Notes: generated by a model from the sequence alone, not told the origin. DNA of 64,000 nucleotides from Enterococcus faecium (GCF_029023785.1 NZ_CP118955.1:2096501-2160500); one strand, 5' to 3'; counted from the stretch's first letter, positions 41,567-50,128 are shown. A program made the numbers and translations.

Positions 41567-43720
41567 CTAGATTTCCCATAATTTTTGATAGATACCATCG
41601 GCAAAACGAAGTTCATCGTGCGTTCCTTTTTCTACCAAATGCCCTTCATGGAGAACTAAAATTTGATCACATGCTTTTGCTATTGGTAAATGATGCGCAA
41701 TAAAAATAATCGTTTTTTCTTTTAAATTGAGGAGATAATTCATAATTGCATGTTCTAACAAGGTATCTAATCCACTAGTTGCTTCATCTAAAATTAATAT
41801 GTCCGGATTTTTTAATAAAGCCCGTGCTAAGGCTAATCGTTGTCGTTGCCCTCCTGAAAGATTATTTCCACCTTCTTCCAACAATGTCTCGTAACGTAAT
41901 GGCTGTTGATTAATAAATTCATTTAGTTGGACTATCTCACAAACTTCTATTATTTGTTCGAAACTTGGTGGGCTATCTAAACCGAATATAAGATTCTCAA
42001 TGATTGTTCCACTAAAGAAAAATGACTCTTGAGGCAAATATGTCACTCGATCGCGTAATATCTGAAAAGGAATGTCTAAGTGATTAATGTTTCCATAATG
42101 GATCGATCCTTCTGATGCTTCATAAAAACGAACAAATAACTTTGCAAGAGTTGATTTTCCAGAACCACTAACTCCAACTATAGCCGTTTTACTGTGCGAA
42201 GGAATTGTACATGAAATTTCGTTCAACGTTGGGGCCTTCATGCTATACGAGAATGAAACGTTTTTTACAGTGATATCTTGTTGAAATAATTGTTCAGAAA
42301 GCATATATTCAAAAGACTGGTTCGATTTTTCTGAATCAATCGCGAAAATTTCATTTAAACGATTATTTGCAACTTGAGCCGTTTGCATTTTCACTTGTAA
42401 ATTAATAATGTTTTGTAAAGGATCTGTGAAAAATACTAGTAAAGCATTGTATGTGATAAGTTGACCTAGACTAATTCTATTATCCATAACAAAATAAGAA
42501 CCTAGCCATAAAATTAATGCACTGCTAATTAATTGAATCAAATGTTTAATTCCTTGTTGAATATTATCAAGCGTAACCGTACGAAATGATTTTTTCATTA
42601 ATTTAACAAATTCATGGTCTATACGGTTATATACTTTCTCTTCACCGCTATATGCTTTAATTGTTTCTATTCCTTTAAGACTTTCTATGATACTAGAATT
42701 TACAGCTGCACCGGCTGCCATTTCTTCCCTGTTCGATTTTTCATAGCTTTTCACGAAAGCGAATATTGCAACTACATAAAAAGGCAAAGAGCATAGAGTG
42801 ATTAAAAACAACGTACTATTCTGAATAGCTAACGTAACCCCAACAAGCAACACCATACCAATATCTAAAAATATTGATAACGTAGCACTTGCTAAAGCAT
42901 CAATAATCTTACTGGCATCAAGAAAACGAGAAATAATTTCCCCTGATTTTCTCGTAGCAAAAAAATTCATTGGTAAAGTTAACACATGTTTGAAATACTG
43001 AAGCATAATTGCCATACTCATTCGCTGTCCTAAAATAATAAGAAGATAACTACGACTATATTCAAACAATACCCGAAATAAATAGACAGCGATCAAGCCA
43101 ATGGAAATTATATTTAAAGTTGAACGTGCTTGATTAGGGATGAAAAAATCAAGAATACCTTGAAAATAATATGAGCTTCCTATGCCAAAAAACGTAATGA
43201 AAATCGATGCTAAAACGATGTGGAATACTAATCCTTTTTGTTTCCAAATTATAGGCAAAAAAGAACTTAATCCAGCTACTTTTTCTTTAATAGGAATATA
43301 AGTTTCTCTAGGCATAGGTAATAAAAGAATACCTGTCCATTCTTTTTGAAACGCTTCAATCGTTTTTCTATTTTTTCCATTAGCGGGATCTGCAATCCAT
43401 AGTACGTTTCCCTTCGTTTTATAAATTACAACGTAGTGCATATAGCTGTTATCAACCAATATATGTGCAATTAATGGTAAGATAAGATCTCTTTCTTTCC
43501 AGATCTCACTATCTGCTTGAATAGCCATACAATCAAAAGACAATTTTTCAAATGTCTTTTTCAATCCAAATGCTGAAGTACCCTCTAAATCAGTCCCAGA
43601 TAGGTCCCGTAATTTATGAATCGGGATATCAGTTTTAAAATATTTTAAAATCATCGAAAGGCAAGCAACACCACAATCTTTTTCATCTTGTTGCTGCACA
43701 AAAGGAAATGATTTTATCAC
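41567..43720 (-). CDS. entT: Bacteriocin ABC exporter with C39 leader peptidase (EntT)
   Basis: Cuts double-glycine leaders and exports the mature peptides (EntA, EntF and probably the second bacteriocin). The 717 residues: C39 peptidase at 1-135 with catalytic Cys in DEKDCGVACLSMIL, His in HYVVIYK and Asp in ADPANG; membrane domain ~165-440; ATPase with Walker A GVSGSGKST, signature LSGGQRQRLALARAL and Walker B PDILILDEAT. An EntR-type direct repeat lies in its promoter at 43827-43856. Confidence 0.95.
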   Translation of the reverse strand: MIKSFPFVQQQDEKDCGVACLSMILKYFKTDIPIHKLRDLSGTDLEGTSAFGLKKTFEKLSFDCMAIQADSEIWKERDLILPLIAHILVDNSYMHYVVIYKTKGNVLWIADPANGKNRKTIEAFQKEWTGILLLPMPRETYIPIKEKVAGLSSFLPIIWKQKGLVFHIVLASIFITFFGIGSSYYFQGILDFFIPNQARSTLNIISIGLIAVYLFRVLFEYSRSYLLIILGQRMSMAIMLQYFKHVLTLPMNFFATRKSGEIISRFLDASKIIDALASATLSIFLDIGMVLLVGVTLAIQNSTLFLITLCSLPFYVVAIFAFVKSYEKSNREEMAAGAAVNSSIIESLKGIETIKAYSGEEKVYNRIDHEFVKLMKKSFRTVTLDNIQQGIKHLIQLISSALILWLGSYFVMDNRISLGQLITYNALLVFFTDPLQNIINLQVKMQTAQVANNRLNEIFAIDSEKSNQSFEYMLSEQLFQQDITVKNVSFSYSMKAPTLNEISCTIPSHSKTAIVGVSGSGKSTLAKLFVRFYEASEGSIHYGNINHLDIPFQILRDRVTYLPQESFFFSGTIIENLIFGLDSPPSFEQIIEVCEIVQLNEFINQQPLRYETLLEEGGNNLSGGQRQRLALARALLKNPDILILDEATSGLDTLLEHAIMNYLLNLKEKTIIFIAHHLPIAKACDQILVLHEGHLVEKGTHDELRFADGIYQKLWEI

Positions 43721-43826
43721 TTATCTAACACAACTCCTTCTAAAAAATTTTTATAGAAAAATTCTCAATATAGCTTTAATACAGTGAAAATATTGTCTCA
43801 TAATTCCACAAAAACTTTGAAAACAG

Positions 43827-43856
43827 TTCTTGAACACTAACTTTTTCATTCCTGAA
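43827..43856 (-). promoter_or_regulatory. EntR box upstream of entT
   Basis: On the minus strand TTCAGGAA (43856-43849) and TTCAAGAA (43834-43827) form a direct repeat with a 22-bp period, the same spacing as the other two boxes in this locus. Confidence 0.75.
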
Positions 43857-43882
43857 TCAAATTTATTTTGGAAATTTTACTA

Positions 43883-43912
43883 TTCAAGAATAAACTTGAT
43901 AAGTTTCAGGAA
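43883..43912 (+). promoter_or_regulatory. EntR box upstream of the second bacteriocin operon
   Basis: TTCAAGAA (43883-43890) and TTCAGGAA (43905-43912), period 22 bp, on the plus strand. It is divergent from the entT box, with 27 bp between them. Confidence 0.75.
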
Positions 43913-43987
43913 GATTTTTACTGTTAATCAAATACGTATGTTACAGTAGCACCGTAAAAAATATTATTTAAAGAAGCGTGTTTAAAC

Positions 43988-44214
43988 ATGCAAAATGTAA
44001 AGGAACTAAGTATTGTGGAAATGCACAAACTGTTGGTGGAGGCAATAATGCTTGGGGAAAATTGGGGCAAGTTGTAGGTGGACTTACCACAGGGGCAGTA
44101 GGTGGTGCAGGTTTAGGAACAGCAATTTGCGGACCAGCTTGCGGTGTTGTTGGAGGGTTATATGGAGCTGTCGCTGGAGGTGCTGCAGCTGGCTGGGATG
44201 CTCGAAAAAAATAA
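43988..44214 (+). pseudogene. Frameshifted class II bacteriocin precursor (second bacteriocin, peptide 1)
   Basis: The ATG at 43988 opens a typical double-glycine leader, MQNVKELSIVEM, but that frame closes at 44077. The adjacent frame continues QTVGGGNNAWGKLGQVVGG and then a Gly/Ala-rich stretch with GxxxG patterns and Cys pair ICGPACG, ending WDARKK at 44214. Adding one base near 44018-44026 would join the leader to a GG cleavage site and a mature peptide of about 57 residues. So either the gene is broken, the sequence has an error, or ribosomes shift frame. The ribosome site is weak. An EntR box lies upstream. Confidence 0.7.
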
Positions 44215-44232
44215 AAAAGGAGAATAAGTAGT

Positions 44233-44448
44233 ATGCATATTAAAAACACAAAAACAACATTTATATTATCTTCAGAAGAGTTGAAAAATATTCAAGGTGG
44301 GAGTGCCGTGGGAGTTTTAGGCACTACTTTTTCTGGGGCAACAGCAGGAGTAAAACTTTGTTCAGCCGGAGGACCTTATGCAATAGCTGCTTGTGGTGTA
44401 GGTGGAGCTTTATTAGGTGCTGGATTCAGCATGTGGACCGGTGCGTAA
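44233..44448 (+). CDS. Class II bacteriocin precursor, peptide 2
   Basis: A 71-residue precursor with a clean double-glycine leader of 23 residues (…FILSSEELKNIQGG) and a 48-residue mature peptide that is Gly/Ala-rich, has GxxxG-type motifs and two Cys (VKLCSAGG; AAACGVGG-like) for one disulfide. AAAAAAGGAGAATAAGTAGT precedes the ATG. Pairing with peptide 1 suggests a two-peptide (class IIb) bacteriocin of the brochocin/thermophilin sort; that comparison is from memory. EntT should process and export it. Confidence 0.85.
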   Translation: MHIKNTKTTFILSSEELKNIQGGSAVGVLGTTFSGATAGVKLCSAGGPYAIAACGVGGALLGAGFSMWTGA

Positions 44449-44632
44449 ACAATTAAAAAATATCAAACCTCAAGATTGGTTTGTGTCGATTACGAACATA
44501 GGTATGTTCTTTATCTTTTCAAAAGTTTGGAATGGACAGAACTTTTTACTAAAGCTTCTTGTGCTAGTTTTTATAATTATATTAAATTTTTATCTTTTAT
44601 TAAAGTCAGATAAAAATTCTTTGGAAATGTAA
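44441..44632 (+). CDS. Probable immunity protein of the second bacteriocin
   Basis: A 63-residue, Lys-rich protein with two hydrophobic segments (SITNIGMFFIFSKVW; LLKLLVLVFIIILNFYLLL). The size, two helices and position after a bacteriocin gene are typical of class IIb immunity proteins. I start at GTG 44441, which overlaps the stop of peptide 2 by 8 nt; the same frame is open upstream to 44417. There is no sequence family I can name. Confidence 0.65.
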   Translation: MRKQLKNIKPQDWFVSITNIGMFFIFSKVWNGQNFLLKLLVLVFIIILNFYLLLKSDKNSLEM

Positions 44633-44638
44633 TGGTAG

Positions 44639-44764
44639 AGATATTTTTACAAAAGGACTTGCAGCGCTGTAGTTGGTGCTGCAGGAGGACCTATTTCGGC
44701 CGTTACAGGAGGTATTGGTAATGTACTTGTCGGATGTGCATTAAAGCCTGTTCCTGCAAGTTAA
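44639..44764 (+). pseudogene. Decayed third bacteriocin peptide
   Basis: An open frame without start codon ends SAVVGAAGGPISAVTGGIG then NVLVGCALKPVPAS and a stop at 44764. Gly/Ala-rich GxxxG content and a late Cys match class II bacteriocin C-termini. No leader or ribosome site is present, so only the C-terminal half remains. Confidence 0.6.
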
Positions 44765-44795
44765 ATTTATAAAAACAGGAAAGTAATTATCTCAA

Positions 44796-44852
44796 ATCCT
44801 ATCAAGTACAATCATAGGATTGCACTTGACAGGACAAATTTTTTAACTAAAA
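44796..44852 (+). terminator. Terminator of the second bacteriocin operon
   Basis: AATCCTATCAAGTACAATC pairs with GATTGCACTTGACAGGA (few mismatches), then AAATTTTTT. Confidence 0.75.
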
Positions 44853-44963
44853 AATGAAAAACACTTTCTAAAAATTAGTAGAATTTGCCAAATCTTTCGC
44901 ATCTTCCACCATACATTTAATTTTAATTCCCCTTTATGGTACTTAATAAAAACAAGAAAAGAA

Positions 44964-45107
44964 CTATTCATTTGGCCCTTTTTTGGTTCCAGACCATAGA
45001 AATATTCCTCCAGTAACTAATATTGCTGTTATGCACGTAACTAATAACAGCTATAAAAATTGGTACAACTTTAATAGGATTCAGAAAAATTTGCACTAGT
45101 GAAGGAA
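44964..45107 (-). pseudogene. Frameshifted small hydrophobic protein after entR
   Basis: Read on the minus strand, one frame gives VQIFLNPIKVVPIFIAVISYV and the next continues TAILVTGGIFLWSGTKKGPNE to a stop at 44964. Together they look like one or two membrane helices with a charged tail. No start codon was found. It may be a lost immunity or accessory gene cotranscribed with entR. Confidence 0.4.
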
Positions 45108-45150
45108 TCTATTTTATTAGAAAAATGCAATCTCCCTAAAGAAAAAACCA

Positions 45151-45903
45151 CTAAACAGTGCTTTCTTTCAACTTCTCCTTAATTTTTTGTGCTTTCCCTA
45201 AAGTAAAGTTTCTGGCCAACTCTGAATCAAAATATAGTGAACGTTTTTTAAAATCTATTTCTTTAACGTTAAAGATATTTACTAAACACGCTCGACTAAT
45301 TCTTGTTAACATAGGATATTTCTTTTCAAGCTCACTAATTCTTCCATAAAATTCGTACTGCCCATCTTTAGTACACAATGATAATCTATGTGGTAATTTT
45401 GAAGCTTCTACAAAATAAATGTCATTTATATCAAAAGTAAATGTTTGAGAACCTATGGAAAAAACAAATGCTTGATTCGTAACCTGTTTTGTTGCATCTA
45501 TCCTTTCTTGCGCTAATAACAATAACTCAACAATCTCGTTTCGATACTCATCTAGTGTTTGATCTTTTGTTACAAATCCTAACGTTTCAACTCTTCTTTT
45601 TATTGTTACGGGTAACATCTCATCATGAGTAGTTGTAAAAATGATTTTTGCTTGAACATCATATTTTCTGATTACTTCTGCTAATTCTATACCGTTAACT
45701 TCATGATTTAAATCAATATCTAAGAAATATATTCCTTGCTTTGGTCGGAATTGTTTGAGGTATTTTTTAACTTCTAACGGACTTTGTGTTTTCAATACTA
45801 TCTTAAATACTTTATCGTGAAAAAGAATGAAATTATCAATAATTCGTTCTAACTGATTTAATTGTATAATTTGATCTTCACATAATATTATTGGATAACT
45901 CAT
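45151..45903 (-). CDS. entR: LytTR response regulator EntR
   Basis: Activator of bacteriocin genes in the EntF-EntK-EntR quorum circuit. The 250 residues comprise a receiver (YPIILCEDQIIQLNQ; phospho-acceptor Asp in YFLDIDLNHEVNGIELAEVIRK) and a C-terminal LytTR domain (DINDIYFVEASKLPHRLSL; LEKKYPMLTRISRACLVNI). LytTR proteins bind direct repeats two helical turns apart, which matches the TTCARGAA repeats here. ATG 45903 follows GGAAGGAGGATTT and lies within 15 nt of the entK end. Confidence 0.94.
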   Translation of the reverse strand: MSYPIILCEDQIIQLNQLERIIDNFILFHDKVFKIVLKTQSPLEVKKYLKQFRPKQGIYFLDIDLNHEVNGIELAEVIRKYDVQAKIIFTTTHDEMLPVTIKRRVETLGFVTKDQTLDEYRNEIVELLLLAQERIDATKQVTNQAFVFSIGSQTFTFDINDIYFVEASKLPHRLSLCTKDGQYEFYGRISELEKKYPMLTRISRACLVNIFNVKEIDFKKRSLYFDSELARNFTLGKAQKIKEKLKESTV

Positions 45904-45917
45904 AAATCCTCCTTCCC

Positions 45918-47201
45918 TCAAAACAACAAAATAACTTGAGTAGTAAATTGATACGGATCGTTTTGATAGTTCACAAACATATTGGGATTCTTTTTATTGA
46001 TTTCCTCTATACTAGATAAACCTAACCCTTGATGTCCCTTTTTTGTTGTTATTCCTTTTTTCATTAGAGTATCTATAGAGAGTAGTATCTCTCTACAACT
46101 ATTCGATATCGAAATTTCTATCTGTTTATCATCTCGGTAAATAGCTAGAGACAGTTCTCTATCTTGACTCTCTATAGATGCTTCAATTGCATTATCGAGA
46201 ATAATTCCAAGCACCCTAATACAGTCAAATATTGGAACAGGAACTTCAATAATAGTACTTGGACATTCGAATTTACAACAAATCTTATTGTTATTTGCTT
46301 GGTATAGCTTCGCTATCAACAAACTTTTCAAATATTCATTTTTTATATTTTTTAAATAACGATATTCAAACTTATTGGTTAGATAAGAATTAGAATAGAT
46401 CTCTAATTCTTTTATTTCTTTTTCCAATATCGAATCATGGTTTTGATTAGCGATTTCTTTTAAACTCAGCAATAAATTTTTATAGTCATGTCTAAATCTG
46501 GCAAATTTTTCTTGATCTTTTTCCAGTGAATCAGTATATTTTTTTAGATAAACCAATTCTTTTCTTTTCAATTGCTGTTCATATTGTTCTCGTTGCCTAA
46601 TAGTTATTCTAATAAATAAAAATAGAACAACAAACATTTGAATGATTAAAAATATTAAGACACCAAACACAAAATGATCAAATACTTGATATTGATGAGC
46701 AACATAAGAAACAAATAAACCAATTGTAAGTAAATAAATCATGAATATAGCAGTAAGTTTAGAACTGGACTGTTCAACAATCCTATTTATAGCTAATTTT
46801 CTATATAACCAAATAAACATCAGCAAAAACAAAGAATCAAGCATTATCTGGAATACTACATAACCATACCCTTTTATCCCTTCAAATGAAAACATATACG
46901 TCATAACCATGGAAGTAATAATAGATCTGAAATCATCAATAAGCATACATAATAGTAATTTATTTAAAAGCACTATATTAGTTTTCTTCTTTTCCTTTAA
47001 TATAAAATAACTTCCGATTATAGGTATAGCTGCGGAAACATCAGTAAATAATTCAACAAAAAAAGTGAGTGGTATCAATAAACATACAAAAAGATATTTT
47101 CTTTTGTTAAGATCAGTATTAGTCATATAAAATAAGAGAAAAAAGAAAAAGTTTCCCACGAACATTCTTAATAGATAAGCTTTTGTATCGATAGTAATCA
47201 A
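45918..47201 (-). CDS. entK: Peptide-sensing histidine kinase EntK (HPK10 type)
   Basis: Membrane receptor for the EntF pheromone. The 427 residues have six or seven N-terminal membrane segments (to ~200), then a cytoplasmic kinase with the HPK10 phospho-acceptor His in FARFRHDYKNLLLSL, the N-box DNAIEASIE and the G-box KGHQGLGLSSIEEI. The start is TTG 47201, with a strong AGGAGGGG 7 nt upstream. It is between entF and entR on the minus strand. Confidence 0.94.
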   Translation of the reverse strand: MITIDTKAYLLRMFVGNFFFFLLFYMTNTDLNKRKYLFVCLLIPLTFFVELFTDVSAAIPIIGSYFILKEKKKTNIVLLNKLLLCMLIDDFRSIITSMVMTYMFSFEGIKGYGYVVFQIMLDSLFLLMFIWLYRKLAINRIVEQSSSKLTAIFMIYLLTIGLFVSYVAHQYQVFDHFVFGVLIFLIIQMFVVLFLFIRITIRQREQYEQQLKRKELVYLKKYTDSLEKDQEKFARFRHDYKNLLLSLKEIANQNHDSILEKEIKELEIYSNSYLTNKFEYRYLKNIKNEYLKSLLIAKLYQANNNKICCKFECPSTIIEVPVPIFDCIRVLGIILDNAIEASIESQDRELSLAIYRDDKQIEISISNSCREILLSIDTLMKKGITTKKGHQGLGLSSIEEINKKNPNMFVNYQNDPYQFTTQVILLF

Positions 47202-47240
47202 GAGATCCCCTCCTGATTTTAGGATATCATAAAAAAAATT

Positions 47241-47387
47241 TTAGTTACACTTTTTAAATAATGAAAAAACACATTCCACTAAATTTGATGCCGGTTTTCC
47301 TTGAGGTTTTGTTCCAGCACCTCCTTTAATTTTTTTAAGCTCTTGATCTGAACATTGTTTAGCATTTAGTCTATTTTTTTCTTCCAT
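47241..47387 (-). CDS. entF: Enterocin A induction factor precursor EntF
   Basis: A 48-residue pheromone precursor, too short for most gene finders. The 23-residue double-glycine leader ends QELKKIKGG; the mature 25-residue peptide starts AGTKPQGKPASNLVECVF and ends KKCN, with two Cys. This agrees, from memory, with the published enterocin A inducer of E. faecium CTC492. AGGGGGAATCGTA precedes the ATG. The peptide is exported by EntT and sensed by EntK. No EntR box is visible directly upstream. Confidence 0.93.
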   Translation of the reverse strand: MEEKNRLNAKQCSDQELKKIKGGAGTKPQGKPASNLVECVFSLFKKCN

Positions 47388-47490
47388 TACGATTCCCCCT
47401 ACAAACTATAAATACTTTTATGTCACTGATTCAATATACCTATTTTTCTAATCAAAAAATTTTGAGACATATTTAATATTATAAGTATCA

Positions 47491-47802
47491 TTAAAATTGA
47501 GATTTATCTCCATAATCTGCTCGATATAAACCATTTATTCCAGCAGTTCTTCCAATTTCACTCAAATTTCTTATTAATTCCTCTTGATATTCAGTGAATC
47601 TTATTTTATTAGTATAAGCAGTAAAATATAGATAATTCACCAATCTATTTATTAAAGGACCGGGATCTAATTCATATTTTTGTTTTTCTAATTTTAAATA
47701 TACCTTTTGTAAAACCTCAAGAATATCAGAATATTTAGGATCTTTACTTATAGATATATCATTATATAATTCATGAACAATTTGCTTAGCATTTTTTTTC
47801 AT
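47491..47802 (-). CDS. entI: Enterocin A immunity protein
   Basis: Cytoplasmic 103-residue helical protein of the pediocin-immunity (EntA_Immun) family. It protects the producer by binding the mannose-PTS receptor-bacteriocin complex. Start ATG 47802 lies just after the entA stop, with GGGAAG as ribosome site; the frame is open further upstream but inside entA. The length equals that reported for EntI. Confidence 0.95.
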   Translation of the reverse strand: MKKNAKQIVHELYNDISISKDPKYSDILEVLQKVYLKLEKQKYELDPGPLINRLVNYLYFTAYTNKIRFTEYQEELIRNLSEIGRTAGINGLYRADYGDKSQF

Positions 47803-47803
47803 T

Positions 47804-48001
47804 TTAGCACTTCCCTGGAATTGCTCCACCTAAAAAACCACCTATAGACATTCCTGCAATACAAGTAGTTGCCTTGGCCCAATCGACCGTACATTTATTT
47901 TTAGTGCAATACACTCCATTTCCATAATATTTTCCACTATGAGTGGTACCCCCATAGATAAGTTGTGTCTCTTTAATAGACAAAATTTTTAAATGTTTCA
48001 T
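47804..48001 (-). CDS. entA: Enterocin A precursor (class IIa bacteriocin)
   Basis: Anti-Listeria pediocin-like bacteriocin. The 65-residue precursor has an 18-residue double-glycine leader ending QLIYGG and a 47-residue mature peptide starting [14 protein letters not shown]. The YGNGV box is followed by Cys 14 and 19; Cys 29 and 47 give the second disulfide. GGGGTGATTAGATT precedes the ATG. The EntR-type box at 48074-48103 and -10 TAGAAT at 48044-48039 sit upstream. First gene of entA-entI-entF-entK-entR. Confidence 0.98.
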   Translation of the reverse strand: MKHLKILSIKETQLIYGGTTHSGKYYGNGVYCTKNKCTVDWAKATTCIAGMSIGGFLGGAIPGKC

Positions 48002-48073
48002 AATCTAATCACCCCTAAATTAATGTTTTTAGACTATTATTCTAACATTCATTAAATTTCAAAAAACAATTCC

Positions 48074-48103
48074 TTCTTGAAACGTAGCAAAATAATTCCT
48101 GAA
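48074..48103 (-). promoter_or_regulatory. EntR box upstream of entA
   Basis: On the minus strand TTCAGGAA (48103-48096) and TTCAAGAA (48081-48074), period 22 bp. A -10-like TAGAAT lies about 30 nt downstream, the usual distance for LytTR-controlled bacteriocin promoters. Confidence 0.8.
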
Positions 48104-48328
48104 TAAGAATTTAATCACTTTTAAGTATATAAACTATGTATATTCTTTAATATTTTTTGAGAATGCACTTCGTACATAATAAACTTTAATCACATTAGTC
48201 TTTCATACCTACGATCGATCTCTTTGACTCGCACCCATAAATTCATAATAGTTTGTCGGCGTCTTTGGACGTTTCGAAGATGAGCTACGCATTCTCTTTT
48301 TTTATAGACAAAAAAGATAGAGACGAAC

Positions 48329-48375
48329 ATGGAGCTTCCAAATTTGGATATTTGATCCAATTTTGGAAGCTCCAT
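48329..48375. terminator. Terminator of the opuA operon
   Basis: ATGGAGCTTCCAAA pairs with TTTGGAAGCTCCAT, with an inner TTGGAT/ATCCAA stem. It follows the opuAB stop on the minus strand. Confidence 0.85.
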
Positions 48376-48394
48376 TTATTTCGTGTCTGTCTTT

Positions 48395-50128
48395 TTATTT
48401 TTTCCAGCTTTCGACTAATTCTTGGTTCTCTTTGATCCAGTCTTTTGCTGCTTGCTGTGGATCTTTTCCATTGTTGATTTCCAACATAACTTTTTCCATA
48501 TCTTTTTCTGACCAATGGAAATTGTCTAATACTTTGTAAGCTTCTGGCTGGTCTTCTTTCAATCCTTTTCGAACCATCGTATGGATCTGCTCTTCGCTTC
48601 CCATTCCGTTTTCAGGATCTTCTAAGTATTTCAGATCATATTTGGCAAACATCCAATGAGGTGTCCATCCTGTAACTACAATTGGTTCGTGTTTTTTGAT
48701 CGCTTGACCTAGTGCAACGGTCATTGCTCCTGAAGAAGATGTCTCTACTTTCCAGTCTTTCAAGTTGTCATATTTTTGGATCGTGTTTTCAGCAGCCGTA
48801 ACTACACCAGCTCCTGGCTCGATTCCTATGATTTTCTTACCTGCCTGATCGGTTAACTCATCGATCGAATTTACATCCATGTAGGCTGGCACTGCTAAAC
48901 CAACTTTTGCTCCTGTCAAATTGGCACCTAGGTCTTCGACTTGATCTTTATATTGTGCATATTGTGAACCATGAGTTTTAGGTAGCCAAGCTGAAACCAT
49001 GGCATCTGACTCGCCATTTGAAACAGATTTCCACATGATTGAATTATCTAATGGCGTCATCGTTACATCATAGCCCATTTGTTTCAATACTTCACCGACT
49101 ACATTTGTTGAAGCAACTTCTGTATCCCATTCAACATAAGATAAGTTGATACGTTTTGTTTCTTTGGCAGATGAAAAACTCCCTATACCAATCGCACCTA
49201 AGATCACTACTACTACAGCACCAATGATCAGTCCTTGACGTTTTTTACTTTTCTGTGTTGTTGCTCCTGCAGCTTTTTTATTGTTTGGCTGGTTCAAATG
49301 CTGTGTAAAACGGTCAATGATGATTGCTAAGATAACTAATGCAACCCCGTTGACAAATCCATTCCCGACTTGTGCTCTTTGCAATGCTGATAATACGCCG
49401 CGTCCTAAGCCGGGTGCACCGATCATAGAGGCAATAACGACCATTGAAAGTGACAGCATTGTTGTTTGATTGATCCCTGCCATGATCGTACTTTTAGCTA
49501 AAGGCAATTCTAGTTTGAATAGTTTTTGACGACTTGTGCTCCCGAATGAATCAGAAGCTTCTACTAATTCTTTAGGAACTTGTCGAATCCCTAAATTCGT
49601 AAAACGAACGGTTGGTGGCAGAGCAAAGATGACTGAGGCAAATACCCCTGGAACCATCCCGATACCGAAAAATGCAACTGCTGGAATCAAATAAACGAAT
49701 CCTGGCATTGTCTGCATAAAGTCAAGGATCGGTTTGATAATACTTTGGGCTTTACTGCTTTTTGCCATCAAGATCCCTAATGGTACCCCAATGATGATCG
49801 AGATCACACTAGATAAAAGAACAAGTGTGACAGTATTCATCAAATCATTCCATAGACCTTGGTTATAAATAAACCATAGACCGATTAATGTGAACAACGT
49901 AAGTCCTGGACGTTTCTTAGAAATAAAGAAAGCTGCTACCGTCAATAACAAGATAAACAAAGGAGCTGGAATCACTAACAGTAAATTTGTAATCCCCGAC
50001 ATCACTGCCTGTCCAATCGTTTGTAAAAATGAAAATAGGCCAGAAAAAGTTGTCGTAAACCATTCTGTGATATTTTCTACCCAGTTTGCCACTGGTAATT
50101 GATAGTTCAATAGATTATTCATGTTCAC
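48395..50128 (-). CDS. opuAB: Glycine betaine ABC transporter, fused permease and substrate-binding domain (OpuABC/BusAB type)
   Basis: Imports glycine betaine under osmotic stress. The 577 residues hold several membrane helices with the permease coupling motif [25 protein letters not shown] (about residues 60-290), then a linker and an extracellular OpuAC-like binding domain from ~310 ([56 protein letters not shown], whose Trp residues cage the ligand). The start overlaps the ATPase gene by 14 nt. The fusion is typical of lactic acid bacteria. Confidence 0.95.
   Translation of the reverse strand: MNMNNLLNYQLPVANWVENITEWFTTTFSGLFSFLQTIGQAVMSGITNLLLVIPAPLFILLLTVAAFFISKKRPGLTLFTLIGLWFIYNQGLWNDLMNTVTLVLLSSVISIIIGVPLGILMAKSSKAQSIIKPILDFMQTMPGFVYLIPAVAFFGIGMVPGVFASVIFALPPTVRFTNLGIRQVPKELVEASDSFGSTSRQKLFKLELPLAKSTIMAGINQTTMLSLSMVVIASMIGAPGLGRGVLSALQRAQVGNGFVNGVALVILAIIIDRFTQHLNQPNNKKAAGATTQKSKKRQGLIIGAVVVVILGAIGIGSFSSAKETKRINLSYVEWDTEVASTNVVGEVLKQMGYDVTMTPLDNSIMWKSVSNGESDAMVSAWLPKTHGSQYAQYKDQVEDLGANLTGAKVGLAVPAYMDVNSIDELTDQAGKKIIGIEPGAGVVTAAENTIQKYDNLKDWKVETSSSGAMTVALGQAIKKHEPIVVTGWTPHWMFAKYDLKYLEDPENGMGSEEQIHTMVRKGLKEDQPEAYKVLDNFHWSEKDMEKVMLEINNGKDPQQAAKDWIKENQELVESWKK

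Larger units (their letters stand above)
44765..45150. other. Gap with terminator and a broken small frame
   Basis: It contains the terminator of the second bacteriocin operon (44796-44852). On the minus strand, 44964-45107 reads as a small membrane peptide split over two frames. No intact gene is present. Confidence 0.5.
48002..48394. other. entA control region and island boundary
   Basis: The first 100 bases hold the entA -10 and EntR box. From about 48186 to 48300 a minus-strand frame reads KKRECVAHLRNVQRRRQTIM-NLWVRVKEIDRRYERLM; it has no start of its own and may be the tail of a lost gene. The opuA terminator follows at 48329-48375. This is the right edge of the AT-rich island. Confidence 0.5.

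Noticed and set aside
43978..44214. Reading peptide 1 from GTG 43978 as a pediocin-like bacteriocin because of KYCGN
   Set aside because: The frame has no leader and a poor ribosome site. The neighbouring frame holds a textbook double-glycine leader, so KYCGN is probably the out-of-frame reading of that leader.
43968..44249. Proline-rich minus-strand ORF
   Set aside because: It is the antisense of the Gly/Ala-rich bacteriocin genes; Gly codons read backward as Pro.
48190..48375. Minus-strand 61-codon ORF starting at ATG 48375
   Set aside because: Its first codons are the opuA terminator stem, so the start is not real; only the tail is noted as a possible relic.
37714..48394. tRNA 3'-end duplication (att sites) bordering the enterocin island
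   Set aside because: I looked for a second copy of the GGTTCGAGCC-containing end near 48 kb and found none, so a clean integrative element is not supported.
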